A stretch of 64,000 nt of DNA from Parabacteroides sp. (lineage in GTDB: Bacteria > Bacteroidota > Bacteroidia > Bacteroidales > Tannerellaceae). Position 1 is the first letter of the stretch; every line of letters begins with the position of its first letter. Where the stretch lies: the NCBI GenBank assembly GCA_022775005.1, contig JALFJR010000011.1, positions 1 through 64,000 on the forward strand, written 5' to 3'. Shown here in pieces: positions 16,064 to 25,429 of this stretch. The notes under the pieces were generated by a model, which saw only the letters and a list, made by a program, of their open reading frames with translations, made no database searches and had not been told where the DNA came from. The position numbers and the translations under genes are program-made.

Positions 16064-17173
16064 GTGAGCCGATTGCCGAATAGTTATATTGAGGTGCTGC
16101 GTGTTCCATCCGCCGGTTTTGCGAAGATGGTGGACGCCTTGTTGATGCAAATCCCAGGGGATGCTACCCCTTTACGATTGACCTTCTTTGGCCGTCTGGC
16201 TTCCAATGCAATGTACACTGAGCGATGGCAACTGCTGAGACAGAAGGTGGCAGCTCGTTTTGGGGAGGCCATGCCTGCATTGAGCTATGTGGCTCAGCCT
16301 CCTTTGGATGCTCCCCTGCTTTTGGAGCTTTATGGATGTCGATTGCAAGAGGGTGAACGATTGACCTATGGGGCAACCGCTGACATATCTTATGTCGTAT
16401 GGACGAATGATGCGGGTCGTTTCCTTTTTACTGGAGGCTTTAGAGGAGAGGATTTGACACAGACCACAGAGCAACAGGCGGAACAGGCATTTCAATGTTT
16501 GGAGGAAACACTGCGAGAAACCGGATTTACCCTCGACTCGATCTTACGGCAATGGAACTATATTGAGGGAATTACTGCCTTTGCGGGCACAGATCAACAT
16601 TATCAGGCGTTTAATAACGTTCGTTCAATGCATTATGGGCAAACGCAGTGGCCGACAGGCTATCCCGCCGCTACGGGAATTGGTACCCATTTCGGTGGGG
16701 TCTCTATCGCTGTAGATGCTGCATTGTTGACTGCATCGGATGCCTTTGCTATGCCAATCGACAATCGGTTGCAGGTGGCAGCTCATGCTTATTCGGGAGA
16801 GGTGTTGGAGGAGGCAAACCAACGTAAGGCTACACCAAAGTTTGAGCGAGCTAAGTGCTTAACTTGTGGAAAGGAGCGACTGGTTTATGTCTCCGGCACA
16901 GCGGCGATTCGTGGAGAGGAAAGCCTGAAGCAGGCGGGCTTAGCCCGGCAGTTGGAGGTGACGATGGAGAATATCAAGGAATTGATCGGTTCTGCTCCGT
17001 TAGTCTATCTGCGTGTCTATTTAAAAAATCCCGCTGATTATGTGAATACAACTCGTCTGCTGGAGGATTATGCGTTGGCGATCCCGATTACCTTCATGTG
17101 GGCGGATGTTTGCCGTGAGGAGCTACTGATCGAAATTGAGGGATTGGCAAAAGCGATTGAATCAGCTATATAA
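16064..17173 (+). CDS. RidA/YjgF-like two-domain protein, chorismatase-like
   Basis: The 369-residue protein has a GTG start two bases after the cbiL stop. Its C-terminal half resembles RidA/YjgF folds (LVYVSGTAAIRGEES near residue 275). Its middle carries WPTGYPAATGIGTHFGG near 196-212, similar to the TGIG region of FkbO/Hyg5-type chorismatases, which are themselves pseudo-RidA two-domain enzymes. A CLTCGK pair of cysteines near 263 is unusual. No signal peptide is seen. The nearly overlapping start suggests translation with cbiL, but a role in corrin synthesis is only a guess. Chorismate hydrolysis or a RidA-like deaminase are both possible; I cannot decide between them. Confidence 0.65.
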   Translation: MSRLPNSYIEVLRVPSAGFAKMVDALLMQIPGDATPLRLTFFGRLASNAMYTERWQLLRQKVAARFGEAMPALSYVAQPPLDAPLLLELYGCRLQEGERLTYGATADISYVVWTNDAGRFLFTGGFRGEDLTQTTEQQAEQAFQCLEETLRETGFTLDSILRQWNYIEGITAFAGTDQHYQAFNNVRSMHYGQTQWPTGYPAATGIGTHFGGVSIAVDAALLTASDAFAMPIDNRLQVAAHAYSGEVLEEANQRKATPKFERAKCLTCGKERLVYVSGTAAIRGEESLKQAGLARQLEVTMENIKELIGSAPLVYLRVYLKNPADYVNTTRLLEDYALAIPITFMWADVCREELLIEIEGLAKAIESAI

Positions 17174-17188
17174 TGGTGTAAAGAAGTT

Positions 17189-19612
17189 ATGAAGCGATGG
17201 GATAGTTGGATCGCCTCGATGCGGACAGCGATCATTCTTATGGGAATTTATGCGTTGGGCTTGGCTAGTGCTACCTTCTTAGAAAAATATTATGGCACGG
17301 CGGCGGCGAAAGCTATGATCTATTATTCTCCGCTCTTTTTCCTGCTACAGGGATTGATGGCACTCAATTTCTTGGCCATCCTGTTTCAGCGTAAAGGATT
17401 GAACCGAGGTCGCTGGGGCTTCTTGTTGACCCATATTGCTTTGTTGGTGATTCTTGCGGGTGCTATGGTCTCGCATGTGATAGGCGAGGAGGGTATTTTG
17501 CATCTGAGAGAGGGTGAATGCAGCGATCAATTACAGATAGAGACCGATCGAGGCACGTTGCGCTATGCCTTGCCTTTCGAGGTAGAGTTAGTGCGTTTCA
17601 CGTTGACTCGCTATCCTGGATCAGCCAGTCCCTCTGCCTATGAGAGCGAGTTACTAGTGCATGTGGATGGGCAGACGATACCTGTACGAGTCTCTATGAA
17701 CAATGTACTCGACGTGAAAGGCTACCGTTTCTTCCAAGCCTCTTACGATCCTGACGAGAAGGGTACGGTGCTCTCCGTTAATCGGGATGTAGAGGGACGT
17801 AATATCACCTATACGGGATATCTGTTGCTTTTGGCGGGTTTGTTGTATAGCCTGTTTGGTTCGCATACTCGTTTTCGTCAATTGGCTCGACAGCTGAACA
17901 AATTGGACGGCAAAGTCTTGATTGGAATAGTGGGATGCTGTTGTTGCCTCTCAGCTTGGGCTCAGACCGCAGTTTCTGCAGCGCCGGCTGAGGAGATTGT
18001 GCTCCGCCAAGTGGTGGATCCCAGTCATGCGGCTCGCTTTGGGCGATTGCCGATGCAATCCCCTGCTGGTCGTATGATGCCGATTAATACCTTCTCTTCC
18101 GAGCTGTTGCGCAAGTTGCATAAGGCTGATCGGTTTGGACAACTGAATGGCGACCAGTTTTTGTTGAGTCTTTTGGTGATGCCGGAGAAATGGGTGCATA
18201 TTCCTTTGATTGCCTTCTCTAATCAGGCGTTAGCCAATTACTATGAGCTTTCTACCCCCGCTTGCGCCTATGTGGAGCTTTTTGACACCAATGGACACTA
18301 CAAATTACAGGAACGTTTGGAGGCGGCCTATGCGAAGATGCCGGCTCAGCGGAATGCCTTTGATAAAGATCTGATTAAGCTCGATGAGCAAATCAATATT
18401 TTCCATCAGCTGATTCGTTATCAGTGGCTCCCTATTTTCCCTTTGCGGGGCGACCCTGCTCATAAATGGTACGCTCCTGGCGAAGACTTGTCTGCTTTCA
18501 GCGGAAAAGATTCACTCTTTGTCTCCCAGATTATGGGTTGGTATTTGCAAGAAGTACGAGAGGGTTTAAAGACCGACGATTGGAAAAAAGCCGACGAAGT
18601 ATTGGCTATGATCGATACCTATCAGCAAGCGCAGGAGGAAATTTTGGATATTCGTCCAGCAAAGATGGAGGCAGAGATCCGATATAACCAGTTGGATCTG
18701 TTCCGCCAATGCAAGAAGGGTTATCTTATCTTGGGCGGTCTGCTGTTGGTTTGTGCGTTCGCCGCACTGTTCAATCCGAGGAGATCGTTGCGCTATGTGA
18801 TGCGAGGGTTAATCGGATTGATTATAGGAGTCTTTTTGCTCCATATTTACGGTATGGGGATGCGTTGGTATATTGGGGGCTATGCTCCTTGGAGCAATTC
18901 GTATGAGACGATGGTCTATGTGGCTTGGGCGACGGTTTGTGCAGGCCTGTTCTTTTTGCGTAAGAGTACGCTGACCTTTGCGCTTGCCACCCTGTTCGGA
19001 GGAGTGATTCTCTTTGTGTCTGGTCTAAATTGGATGGATCCGCAAATCGGCACATTGGTCCCAGTTTTGAAGTCTCCTTGGCTGATGTTTCATGTGGCGG
19101 TGATTGTTGGTGCTTACGGTTTCTTTGGCATCAGCTGCCTGATCGGTCTGACTAATTTGGTGATGATGAGTCTGTCCAGGCAACGTACATCGCAACTGGT
19201 GGAAATGCGTATAAGGGAGTTGAGCCTTGTGAGCGAGATGTCGCTATGGGTCGGTCTGGCGTTGATGACTGTTGGCACCTTTTTGGGAGCGATCTGGGCG
19301 AACGAGTCGTGGGGACGTTATTGGGGATGGGATCCGAAAGAGACCTGGGCACTCATCACGATGATTGTCTATGCGATTGTTACTCATCTACGTATGGCGA
19401 AGGATGGATGTAGCCTATGGCTGTTCAACCTTCTTTCTGTTATTGCTTTCTATTCCGTCTTGATGACATTCCTCGGAGTCAACTACTTGCTGAGTGGCAT
19501 GCACTCCTATGGGCAGAACGACCATGTCGATCAGCTTTTCTTCTACTTCTATCTTTCGTTATTCTTGGTTGCGCTGCTTGCCTTTTTTGCCCATAAGCGA
19601 CAGAAAAGGTGA
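17189..19612 (+). CDS. ccsA: Cytochrome c biogenesis protein CcsBA (ResB-CcsA fusion)
   Basis: This 807-residue protein joins a ResB-like N-terminal part and a CcsA haem-handling C-terminal part, the system II arrangement for attaching haem to apocytochrome c on the periplasmic side. Membrane segments lie near residues 10-30, 45-65, 75-95, 210-230 and 250-265, then a large periplasmic region to about 510, then about eight further segments. The tryptophan-rich haem motif (WGRYWGWDPKETWALI) is near 709-724, with candidate haem-ligand histidines in the flanking helices. It is 15 bp after the RidA-like gene. Its presence implies c-type cytochromes such as NrfA in this organism. Confidence 0.93.
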   Translation: MKRWDSWIASMRTAIILMGIYALGLASATFLEKYYGTAAAKAMIYYSPLFFLLQGLMALNFLAILFQRKGLNRGRWGFLLTHIALLVILAGAMVSHVIGEEGILHLREGECSDQLQIETDRGTLRYALPFEVELVRFTLTRYPGSASPSAYESELLVHVDGQTIPVRVSMNNVLDVKGYRFFQASYDPDEKGTVLSVNRDVEGRNITYTGYLLLLAGLLYSLFGSHTRFRQLARQLNKLDGKVLIGIVGCCCCLSAWAQTAVSAAPAEEIVLRQVVDPSHAARFGRLPMQSPAGRMMPINTFSSELLRKLHKADRFGQLNGDQFLLSLLVMPEKWVHIPLIAFSNQALANYYELSTPACAYVELFDTNGHYKLQERLEAAYAKMPAQRNAFDKDLIKLDEQINIFHQLIRYQWLPIFPLRGDPAHKWYAPGEDLSAFSGKDSLFVSQIMGWYLQEVREGLKTDDWKKADEVLAMIDTYQQAQEEILDIRPAKMEAEIRYNQLDLFRQCKKGYLILGGLLLVCAFAALFNPRRSLRYVMRGLIGLIIGVFLLHIYGMGMRWYIGGYAPWSNSYETMVYVAWATVCAGLFFLRKSTLTFALATLFGGVILFVSGLNWMDPQIGTLVPVLKSPWLMFHVAVIVGAYGFFGISCLIGLTNLVMMSLSRQRTSQLVEMRIRELSLVSEMSLWVGLALMTVGTFLGAIWANESWGRYWGWDPKETWALITMIVYAIVTHLRMAKDGCSLWLFNLLSVIAFYSVLMTFLGVNYLLSGMHSYGQNDHVDQLFFYFYLSLFLVALLAFFAHKRQKR

Positions 19613-19695
19613 ACATGAGGCATGTTTTGCCATGCCATCAGCATGCCACAGGTGTGTAGTATGGTGGCACAGCCTTGCTTGTGGCAATCGTCTTC

Positions 19696-20940
19696 TTATC
19701 CTTTGAATAGCTGGAAACGTCTGATACCCCAGATCCTGAAACAGAAGAGAAGCGCTTCTGAGCATACAACCATCATAGCTACGCTAACGGGTGTAAGTAT
19801 GTGGAGCAGAAAAAGCAGGAACAAACCGGTGATATGTAGCACTGAGGTACAGATAACAGTCCAGTTCGTGAAAAGAGGATGCCCCATAGCGGCCAGGAAG
19901 GGATAGCCCATGAGCATGGAAGGCATGGTGACAAAACAAGCGCAGATGAGCGTGCGGAATATATGCAATATATTGGAATCTGCTGTGTCATAAACGATTT
20001 GTAACACATAAGAAGCTATTAATAGCACAAGGCTGACGCTGAAAATATTAATGGTTGCGATACGATAAAATACCTTTTTGAAGAAAGCTACGTCTCTGCT
20101 CTTTGCGATATGTGGGAAAAGCACTCCGGTGAAGGGTGAAAGCAATTGATTATAGGCTTGATATAATTTCTCGGCGGCAGAGTAGTAGCCAACGGCTGTA
20201 TTTCCGCACACCAGCCCTAATATAAATGAGTTACTGGTGGTGAATAAAGAGGTGGAGGCTCTTGACAGGAAATAGGTCGAACTGTCTTTCAATGCGTTTT
20301 TGATATGCAGGATGGAGGGGATGTACCACCGCATTCCCATTTTATAATACACGATGAATATGCTGACTAAACCGGCCAAAATGAATCCAACGCTATAGCA
20401 GATCGGTACGAACAGATAATCTTCCGGTCCTCTGATGAATATAAAAAACGGAATGAAACTCAGCGATTTTGCTACGATGTTGAATATGGTGATATATTTC
20501 ATGTTCTCCATGCCTTGGAAGAACCACATGGGAAACATGACGTTGCCGATGATAATGCCAAAATAGAGCATGTATAGCATGGATTCTGATCGGAATTTCT
20601 CAAAGGTAGAGATAAGCAACACCAGAATCGTGAAGCTAATGACACATAAAATAAAGCGTCCTATCATTGCGCTGTTTAAGAATGTATTGATCGCTTGTGC
20701 ATCCTGGCGATGTTGAGAGATATACTTTGTAGCGGATAGATTGAACCCGAAATCGGTAAACATGACGAAATATTGCATGAGCGCATATCCAAAGGTCACT
20801 AAACCATACCTTTCAACACCTAATATGCGGAATAGGAAGGGAAACGAGATCAAGGGTAATAGATAATTTACCCCTTGGAGTAATACCAAGGAGATGAAGT
20901 TGGTTACCATAGGATTATCTAATTTTCCCTTGATGTTCAT
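19696..20940 (-). CDS. Polysaccharide/lipid-linked flippase (MATE-like, Wzx family)
   Basis: The 414-residue protein has about 12 membrane segments and the opening pattern of the oligosaccharide flippase family (LVLLQGVNYLLPLISFPFLFRILGVERYGL). Such proteins move lipid-linked glycans or similar cell-surface precursors across the inner membrane. It starts 9 bp after the opine-dehydrogenase-like gene and is the last gene of a three-gene operon with the nucleotidyltransferase-aminotransferase fusion. No glycosyltransferase or polymerase accompanies it, so the cargo is either a small decorated lipid or a glycan made elsewhere. The cassette is visibly more AT-rich than the neighbouring genes, a hint of horizontal origin. 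Confidence 0.85.
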   Translation of the reverse strand: MNIKGKLDNPMVTNFISLVLLQGVNYLLPLISFPFLFRILGVERYGLVTFGYALMQYFVMFTDFGFNLSATKYISQHRQDAQAINTFLNSAMIGRFILCVISFTILVLLISTFEKFRSESMLYMLYFGIIIGNVMFPMWFFQGMENMKYITIFNIVAKSLSFIPFFIFIRGPEDYLFVPICYSVGFILAGLVSIFIVYYKMGMRWYIPSILHIKNALKDSSTYFLSRASTSLFTTSNSFILGLVCGNTAVGYYSAAEKLYQAYNQLLSPFTGVLFPHIAKSRDVAFFKKVFYRIATINIFSVSLVLLIASYVLQIVYDTADSNILHIFRTLICACFVTMPSMLMGYPFLAAMGHPLFTNWTVICTSVLHITGLFLLFLLHILTPVSVAMMVVCSEALLFCFRIWGIRRFQLFKG

Positions 20941-20949
20941 CCTGTTTAT

Positions 20950-22077
20950 CTATAAATTCAGTAAATGGGTTATGGAATGGATTTGATAGTTGGATAAGAC
21001 TCCCGATTCCTTGATGTCTGTCCCTGTCAACTGGCCATTGATGAGATAACTTTTGTTCATCTTCATCTGCGTCCAATAGATAACCTTATCGATCATAGGA
21101 GTAGGGAGCTCAAGTAGTATGCCTAACGACTTGATGATCAGCAAACCGTATGGGATGTCCTCCGTAAAGTAGCGATTGCTATAATCAACGGCAAATTGTC
21201 CATCGTTTTGAGGAATCATGTTCATTTTAATTCCTTTAAACGCCTGAATAGAACGTATTTTTTGCGTAAGAGAAGGTGCGTCCGCCGATTCGTAGTAATC
21301 TAATAGACAGGGAATTTCGTCTTGATGGATAGGGAGTTTACTTAGGATCTGTTGAAATTCATTGTCGCACTGTATCAATATGTCTGAACTCTTTTCATCC
21401 CACTCTTCATAAAACAGATACTCTCTGTCGTATAAATCGCCCGTGCGGTCAGACAACATGCCGTAGATACGAGCGGGATGTAGTATCGGATTGCTATTTG
21501 TTAATGTCGCTTCTAAATAGTGACTTAACGCAACCGTAGGCGTGTTAAGCGCCTGTGTGAAAAAGGCAGATAGTGATTGTAGGTCACTGTTTCTCGATCC
21601 TCCGATTTTTAAAAGAGATTTATAGCCTTTCAATGCGGCTTTTGCTCCATATTGGGTCACTCGGCTAATGAATGGTACACGCTGAAAGCCAAAAAGCTTC
21701 TTGCCGTTGCCTAATTCATGTTGCGCCATCCAGAAAAAGCCGCTACTGCATACGACGGATCCAACCTCTGTGTCTGGACGAAGAAAAGCGGCTATGGTTC
21801 GTAGCGTGCTTTGGATCAGGTATCCCGGTAAACAGAATAGTACAATATCCGCCGATGGAATAACCTCTTCGGGATTATTGGAGATCAGGCTGATTTCTCC
21901 TTTGATAAGTTGGCCATTACAGTCCGTGACCTCGATATGGTGAGACCATCGAGAGGGGTGTCCGGTCAATAAATTGACATGGTAGCCGTTATGGCTGATG
22001 CTTGCAGCAACGGTGTGTCCTAAGCTCCCTCCTCCACAAATACAGATTGTCTGATAGGTTTGCATACTACTAATCAT
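20950..22077 (-). CDS. NAD(P)-dependent octopine/opine dehydrogenase-like protein
   Basis: The 375-residue protein has an N-terminal Rossmann fold (ICICGGGSLGHTVAASISHNG) and the helical opine-dehydrogenase C-terminal domain with the family block LTNSNPILHPARIYG near residue 190. Relatives reductively join the amino group of an amino acid to a 2-oxo acid; others reduce branched oxo acids. The frame overlaps the stop of the upstream fusion gene by 8 bp if translation starts at 22077; a second ATG at 22065 (MQTYQ) avoids the overlap and is equally possible. Its place between a cytidylyltransferase-like fusion and a flippase suggests it makes a carboxyalkyl-amine group for an envelope molecule. 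Confidence 0.8.
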   Translation of the reverse strand: MISSMQTYQTICICGGGSLGHTVAASISHNGYHVNLLTGHPSRWSHHIEVTDCNGQLIKGEISLISNNPEEVIPSADIVLFCLPGYLIQSTLRTIAAFLRPDTEVGSVVCSSGFFWMAQHELGNGKKLFGFQRVPFISRVTQYGAKAALKGYKSLLKIGGSRNSDLQSLSAFFTQALNTPTVALSHYLEATLTNSNPILHPARIYGMLSDRTGDLYDREYLFYEEWDEKSSDILIQCDNEFQQILSKLPIHQDEIPCLLDYYESADAPSLTQKIRSIQAFKGIKMNMIPQNDGQFAVDYSNRYFTEDIPYGLLIIKSLGILLELPTPMIDKVIYWTQMKMNKSYLINGQLTGTDIKESGVLSNYQIHSITHLLNL

Positions 22078-23887
22078 TTAATGAAGCTAATGCGGCGATT
22101 AGTTTGTCATTCTCTTTTTGGTTCCGAATGGCCATACGGATATATTGAGCTTGATTGAATCCTGCCTTTGTGCTGCAATTCTTTAGTAGGATATTGTGAT
22201 TTGCTAACAGGATACTACAGATATCTTCGGTGGTATATTTCCCAACCACTTCACAGAGGAAATAGTTGGCAGCTGAGGGTATGACACGCAGGTAGTTAAT
22301 ATGCTGCAAACATTGGAAAAAGCGTTTCCTTTCTTCAATGAATTTAATGCGCGCCTTTTTATAGTCCTCTCTATATTTGATAAAGATCTGCATATAGAAC
22401 TCAGCGAATGAGTTGATATTCCAAATGGAGATCTCTTTCCTGAGTCGTTGGATAAGTTGCAGATCCCCCGTAGCCAAGAATCCTAAACGCAATCCGGGGA
22501 CTCCGAATGATTTAGAGATGCTTTTGATAACGACCAGATGAGGGTTCTGACTTAATAACTCTTTGTTGAAAAGCGAGTAAGTATCATCTTCTCGGGCGAA
22601 ATCAAGGAATGACTCATCGATGAGTAGTTGTATGCCTTTCCGCTTGCTCCATTCGAGCAATGTTAATAACTCTGTTTTGGAAAGCAGGTTGCCCGAAGGG
22701 TTATCGGGGTTGATGATAATGAGTTGCTCAATGGGTGTGTGCTCGAAGTAGGCGATGAGATCTGAACTGGTGTATGAGAAGTCTTTGTTCTTTGGCTTAA
22801 AGCATACCAATTTGTCTTTTGGCAAGCGATTGGGATATTCCTCAAAGGTAGGAAGGCAAACACCTGTCATTCGTTCTGCCGATAAATGCATATACGCATT
22901 GATTAACTCAGCGGCTCCATTGCCCACAATGATTTGTTCGGGGGAGATATCGGTGTAGCGAGCGGCCAATTGCGTGTTGACTTGCATACCGGAGGGATAT
23001 TCGGTCAATAATATGTCAAAGTTGGAACGCATCTCATCTTTCATGCGCATGGTCGGGAAATAGGGATTGACAAGGTAGCAGAAATCTAACATCATCGGGA
23101 AGCGCCAATAGCCTCCATAGCGTTTCCCATACAGCGAAAGCGCTTCCTTACCCTCTGCGAAGAGCGCTTCGGCATTGTTTAAATCTTGCTGGTCATCAAT
23201 CTCGTACCACTTCTCATCATTTATGACTAATGCTTTCAGATCAGGCTTATCCAATAACGAGATCACCTTTAGCACCTGTTCATAGTATTCGTTGTTGCCT
23301 AATGCCTTGCAATAGGCTTCCAGGAACGGTACATATTTGCCCATGGAGAACTCCCTGCTGAATTTGTATATATTGACCGTTTTGAAATAGGAGTCCTTTT
23401 GGTTGAACTGGAATGCCTTTTTTGAGATAAAGTTCAAGATGTTGTTCTCCTCATCCAAACGTACGACCGTACCATCCATCCAACTTTGATATTTTGCCAC
23501 AACCGCTAAATTGGGATAGGGGTTATTGATCAATTTAGAGAGGATCGTGTCAGAAAAGATCAGGTCTGACTCCAATAACAACGTATCATCTTCAATGAGA
23601 TAATTCTTCGCCAAATAAAGCGAATAGATATTGTTGGTCTTATCATATACAGGATTCTCTATATATAAGATGGGGGTACCGCCAATTTTGTTTCCAACCA
23701 ACTCTTTTACCTTCTCGCCTTTATAGCCTATTACGAGGATAATTCTCTTTAAATTTAATAGGCTTAATTGGGCAAGCATTCGTTCGATCAAGGTTTGCTT
23801 ATGTACCTTGACCATACATTTCGTGTTGTTTTGGGTCAACTCGCCCAGTCGCTTGCCCATGCCCGCCGCTAATATAATTGCCTGCAT
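22070..23887 (-). CDS. LicC-like nucleotidyltransferase fused to PLP aminotransferase/decarboxylase
   Basis: The 605-residue protein has two enzymes in one chain. Residues 1-240 are a nucleotidyltransferase like CTP:phosphocholine/phosphonate cytidylyltransferases: AAGMGKR near 7-13, Lys23, TNNIYSLYLA near 84-93, LLESDL (Glu106, Asp108) and WYEIDD near 227. Residues about 262-605 are a fold-type I PLP enzyme near the histidinol-phosphate aminotransferase and CobD group: NPDNPSG at 393-399, Asp424, Lys459 as Schiff-base lysine in SISKSFG, and Arg467. A similar fusion in Treponema (PntC with AEP transaminase) activates 2-aminoethylphosphonate, but no phosphonate mutase gene is present here. Decarboxylation of phosphoserine followed by CDP activation is another option. 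Confidence 0.85.
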   Translation of the reverse strand: MQAIILAAGMGKRLGELTQNNTKCMVKVHKQTLIERMLAQLSLLNLKRIILVIGYKGEKVKELVGNKIGGTPILYIENPVYDKTNNIYSLYLAKNYLIEDDTLLLESDLIFSDTILSKLINNPYPNLAVVAKYQSWMDGTVVRLDEENNILNFISKKAFQFNQKDSYFKTVNIYKFSREFSMGKYVPFLEAYCKALGNNEYYEQVLKVISLLDKPDLKALVINDEKWYEIDDQQDLNNAEALFAEGKEALSLYGKRYGGYWRFPMMLDFCYLVNPYFPTMRMKDEMRSNFDILLTEYPSGMQVNTQLAARYTDISPEQIIVGNGAAELINAYMHLSAERMTGVCLPTFEEYPNRLPKDKLVCFKPKNKDFSYTSSDLIAYFEHTPIEQLIIINPDNPSGNLLSKTELLTLLEWSKRKGIQLLIDESFLDFAREDDTYSLFNKELLSQNPHLVVIKSISKSFGVPGLRLGFLATGDLQLIQRLRKEISIWNINSFAEFYMQIFIKYREDYKKARIKFIEERKRFFQCLQHINYLRVIPSAANYFLCEVVGKYTTEDICSILLANHNILLKNCSTKAGFNQAQYIRMAIRNQKENDKLIAALASLND

Positions 23888-23996
23888 ACTGTTATCCTTT
23901 TATTAAGACACCTAACATAGTGCTACGTCCTCATGAATGATGAACTTGTAATGAAAAACGCTGCATTTGTTGTTTTTATTGTGTTCAACAGGGTGG

Positions 23997-24004
23997 CAAA
24001 GGTA
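23997..24004 (-). promoter_or_regulatory. -7 promoter element for the envelope cassette
   Basis: On the minus strand TACCTTTG matches TAnnTTTG exactly, placing the transcript start about 100 bp before the ATG at 23887. The leader of about 100 nt shows no known riboswitch. Confidence 0.55.
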
Positions 24005-24073
24005 CGATATTTTTGGTTGTCTGCTGATGGCAATTCTGCCCGTTCATCTGTTATCCTTTAAAAATAGATGAAT

Positions 24074-25330
24074 CTAATAAGTAAGTTCTTGAATATCAGG
24101 ATAGTTTGTCGCTCCTTCAGGGCGGAATGCTCCAAAAAAAGTGATGTAAATCTTATGCTCTTGTGTATCAATCGCATGTATGCAAAAACTATTGCTGGAT
24201 AAACTATCCTCTTCTCGTTTGACACGATTGTAAACAGTTCCTGCTTCACTGGGGGCTTGATTGGTGCAAATGATCATTTTTTGTTTAGGGAGGTTCATTT
24301 GCTCATTGCTAAGCCCTTTGATTTCAAAATAGGCATTGGCATGGATGTGCCCACCTAAATAGCAAATAAATGTTGCGGTATTATTTGTGAAATCGGCATC
24401 AACATGGATGTCTTCTCCACCAAATTGATTGGGATAAGTTTTGGTCAGTGTGGTATGTCCTCTAAAGGCTTCTACGATTTCAGGGATCATGTACCAGGGA
24501 TGTACATACTCCCCATCGCATAGATAGGTGCTGGCTCCAGAATCATGGTGCTGGAAAGGATAATGATTCAGGATGATTACGCTGTGTGAAGAGGTCATAC
24601 CCTCTCTTAAAGCGACATTGCTGAGCCAGTTAATTTGCTCTTGGCTATAATGCGCATAATTGAGCGTATTATATACATCGCTTGGCTGATCAATCATATC
24701 CAATGCAATCATTCGGATTGTACCTCCTTGTGGATTTGAGAAATCTTTGTAGTAATAGTTCTCATTGGGTATGCGTTTATATGAGTTTTGATTATTGGTA
24801 AATAGTAAGTTTGTGATCTCTGGCTTATAAAACAATGTGGACATAATTGGACTTCTATCCTCTTGAGCTCCTATATTACTGTCATGGTTACCTGTGCAGA
24901 TGACGTATGGAATAAAGTTATCTTGTTGTAGTGATGACGCAAAAGATTTCATATATGCCTTGGCTTCGCTTTTCTTCCCGTACGAAATAAAATCGCCAGT
25001 AACGGCCATCGCATTGATGCGTAATTCAGGTTGGTTGGCAAATTGAACAGATTGCCGTAGGTTAATGGGAAGTACGTAATGGTTGCTGGGAGACCAAGAA
25101 GAGATATGAACGTCAGAGATGTGGACTATCTTAAACCGTTCGGAGCGTGATCCGTTTGATTCATTATACATGATTTTTGCAACACGTTCAGAGGCTGCCG
25201 CATTATTTCCCCAGTAAAAACGTTCGTTTTGGTCGCTTCGCAATGAGAGTCCATCTAACGTGTTTTCGCATCCACAACAAATCCAAAGCAAGGATAGGAA
25301 TAAGTAATTTTGAAAAGTGTGTTTATTCAT
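24074..25330 (-). CDS. Calcineurin-like metallophosphoesterase lipoprotein
   Basis: The longer frame begins at 25435, but the start is placed at the internal ATG 25330 because it opens a lipoprotein signal (MNKHTFQNYLFLSLLWICCGC), giving 418 residues. The metal-binding blocks of the family are HISDVHIS near residue 70, TGDFISYG near 110, CTGNHDSN near 147, LNHYPFQHHD near 243 and GGHIHANAY near 302. It is probably anchored to a membrane and acts outside the cytoplasm; a phosphodiester or phosphomonoester substrate cannot be named. It ends 187 bp before the envelope cassette on the same strand, but a separate promoter between them makes a shared role only possible. Confidence 0.85.
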   Translation of the reverse strand: MNKHTFQNYLFLSLLWICCGCENTLDGLSLRSDQNERFYWGNNAAASERVAKIMYNESNGSRSERFKIVHISDVHISSWSPSNHYVLPINLRQSVQFANQPELRINAMAVTGDFISYGKKSEAKAYMKSFASSLQQDNFIPYVICTGNHDSNIGAQEDRSPIMSTLFYKPEITNLLFTNNQNSYKRIPNENYYYKDFSNPQGGTIRMIALDMIDQPSDVYNTLNYAHYSQEQINWLSNVALREGMTSSHSVIILNHYPFQHHDSGASTYLCDGEYVHPWYMIPEIVEAFRGHTTLTKTYPNQFGGEDIHVDADFTNNTATFICYLGGHIHANAYFEIKGLSNEQMNLPKQKMIICTNQAPSEAGTVYNRVKREEDSLSSNSFCIHAIDTQEHKIYITFFGAFRPEGATNYPDIQELTY

Positions 25331-25409
25331 GATCTTTTTGCTATACTTTCTTGCTGGCAAAGCTACGCTTTTTTTTGATAAAAGAGCTGTAAGTTTGAAA
25401 AAAAGCATA

Positions 25410-25417
25410 TAACTTTG
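25410..25417 (+). promoter_or_regulatory. -7 promoter element of the riboswitch transcript
   Basis: TAACTTTG matches TAnnTTTG and lies about 15 bp before the first conserved helix of the cobalamin riboswitch, which is where its promoter would be expected. Confidence 0.6.
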
Positions 25418-25429
25418 CGGCAATTTATG

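Noticed and set aside
19613..19695. Terminator between ccsBA and the flippase
   Set aside because: No stem with a T-run was found in the 83 bp between these converging genes, only weak dyads.
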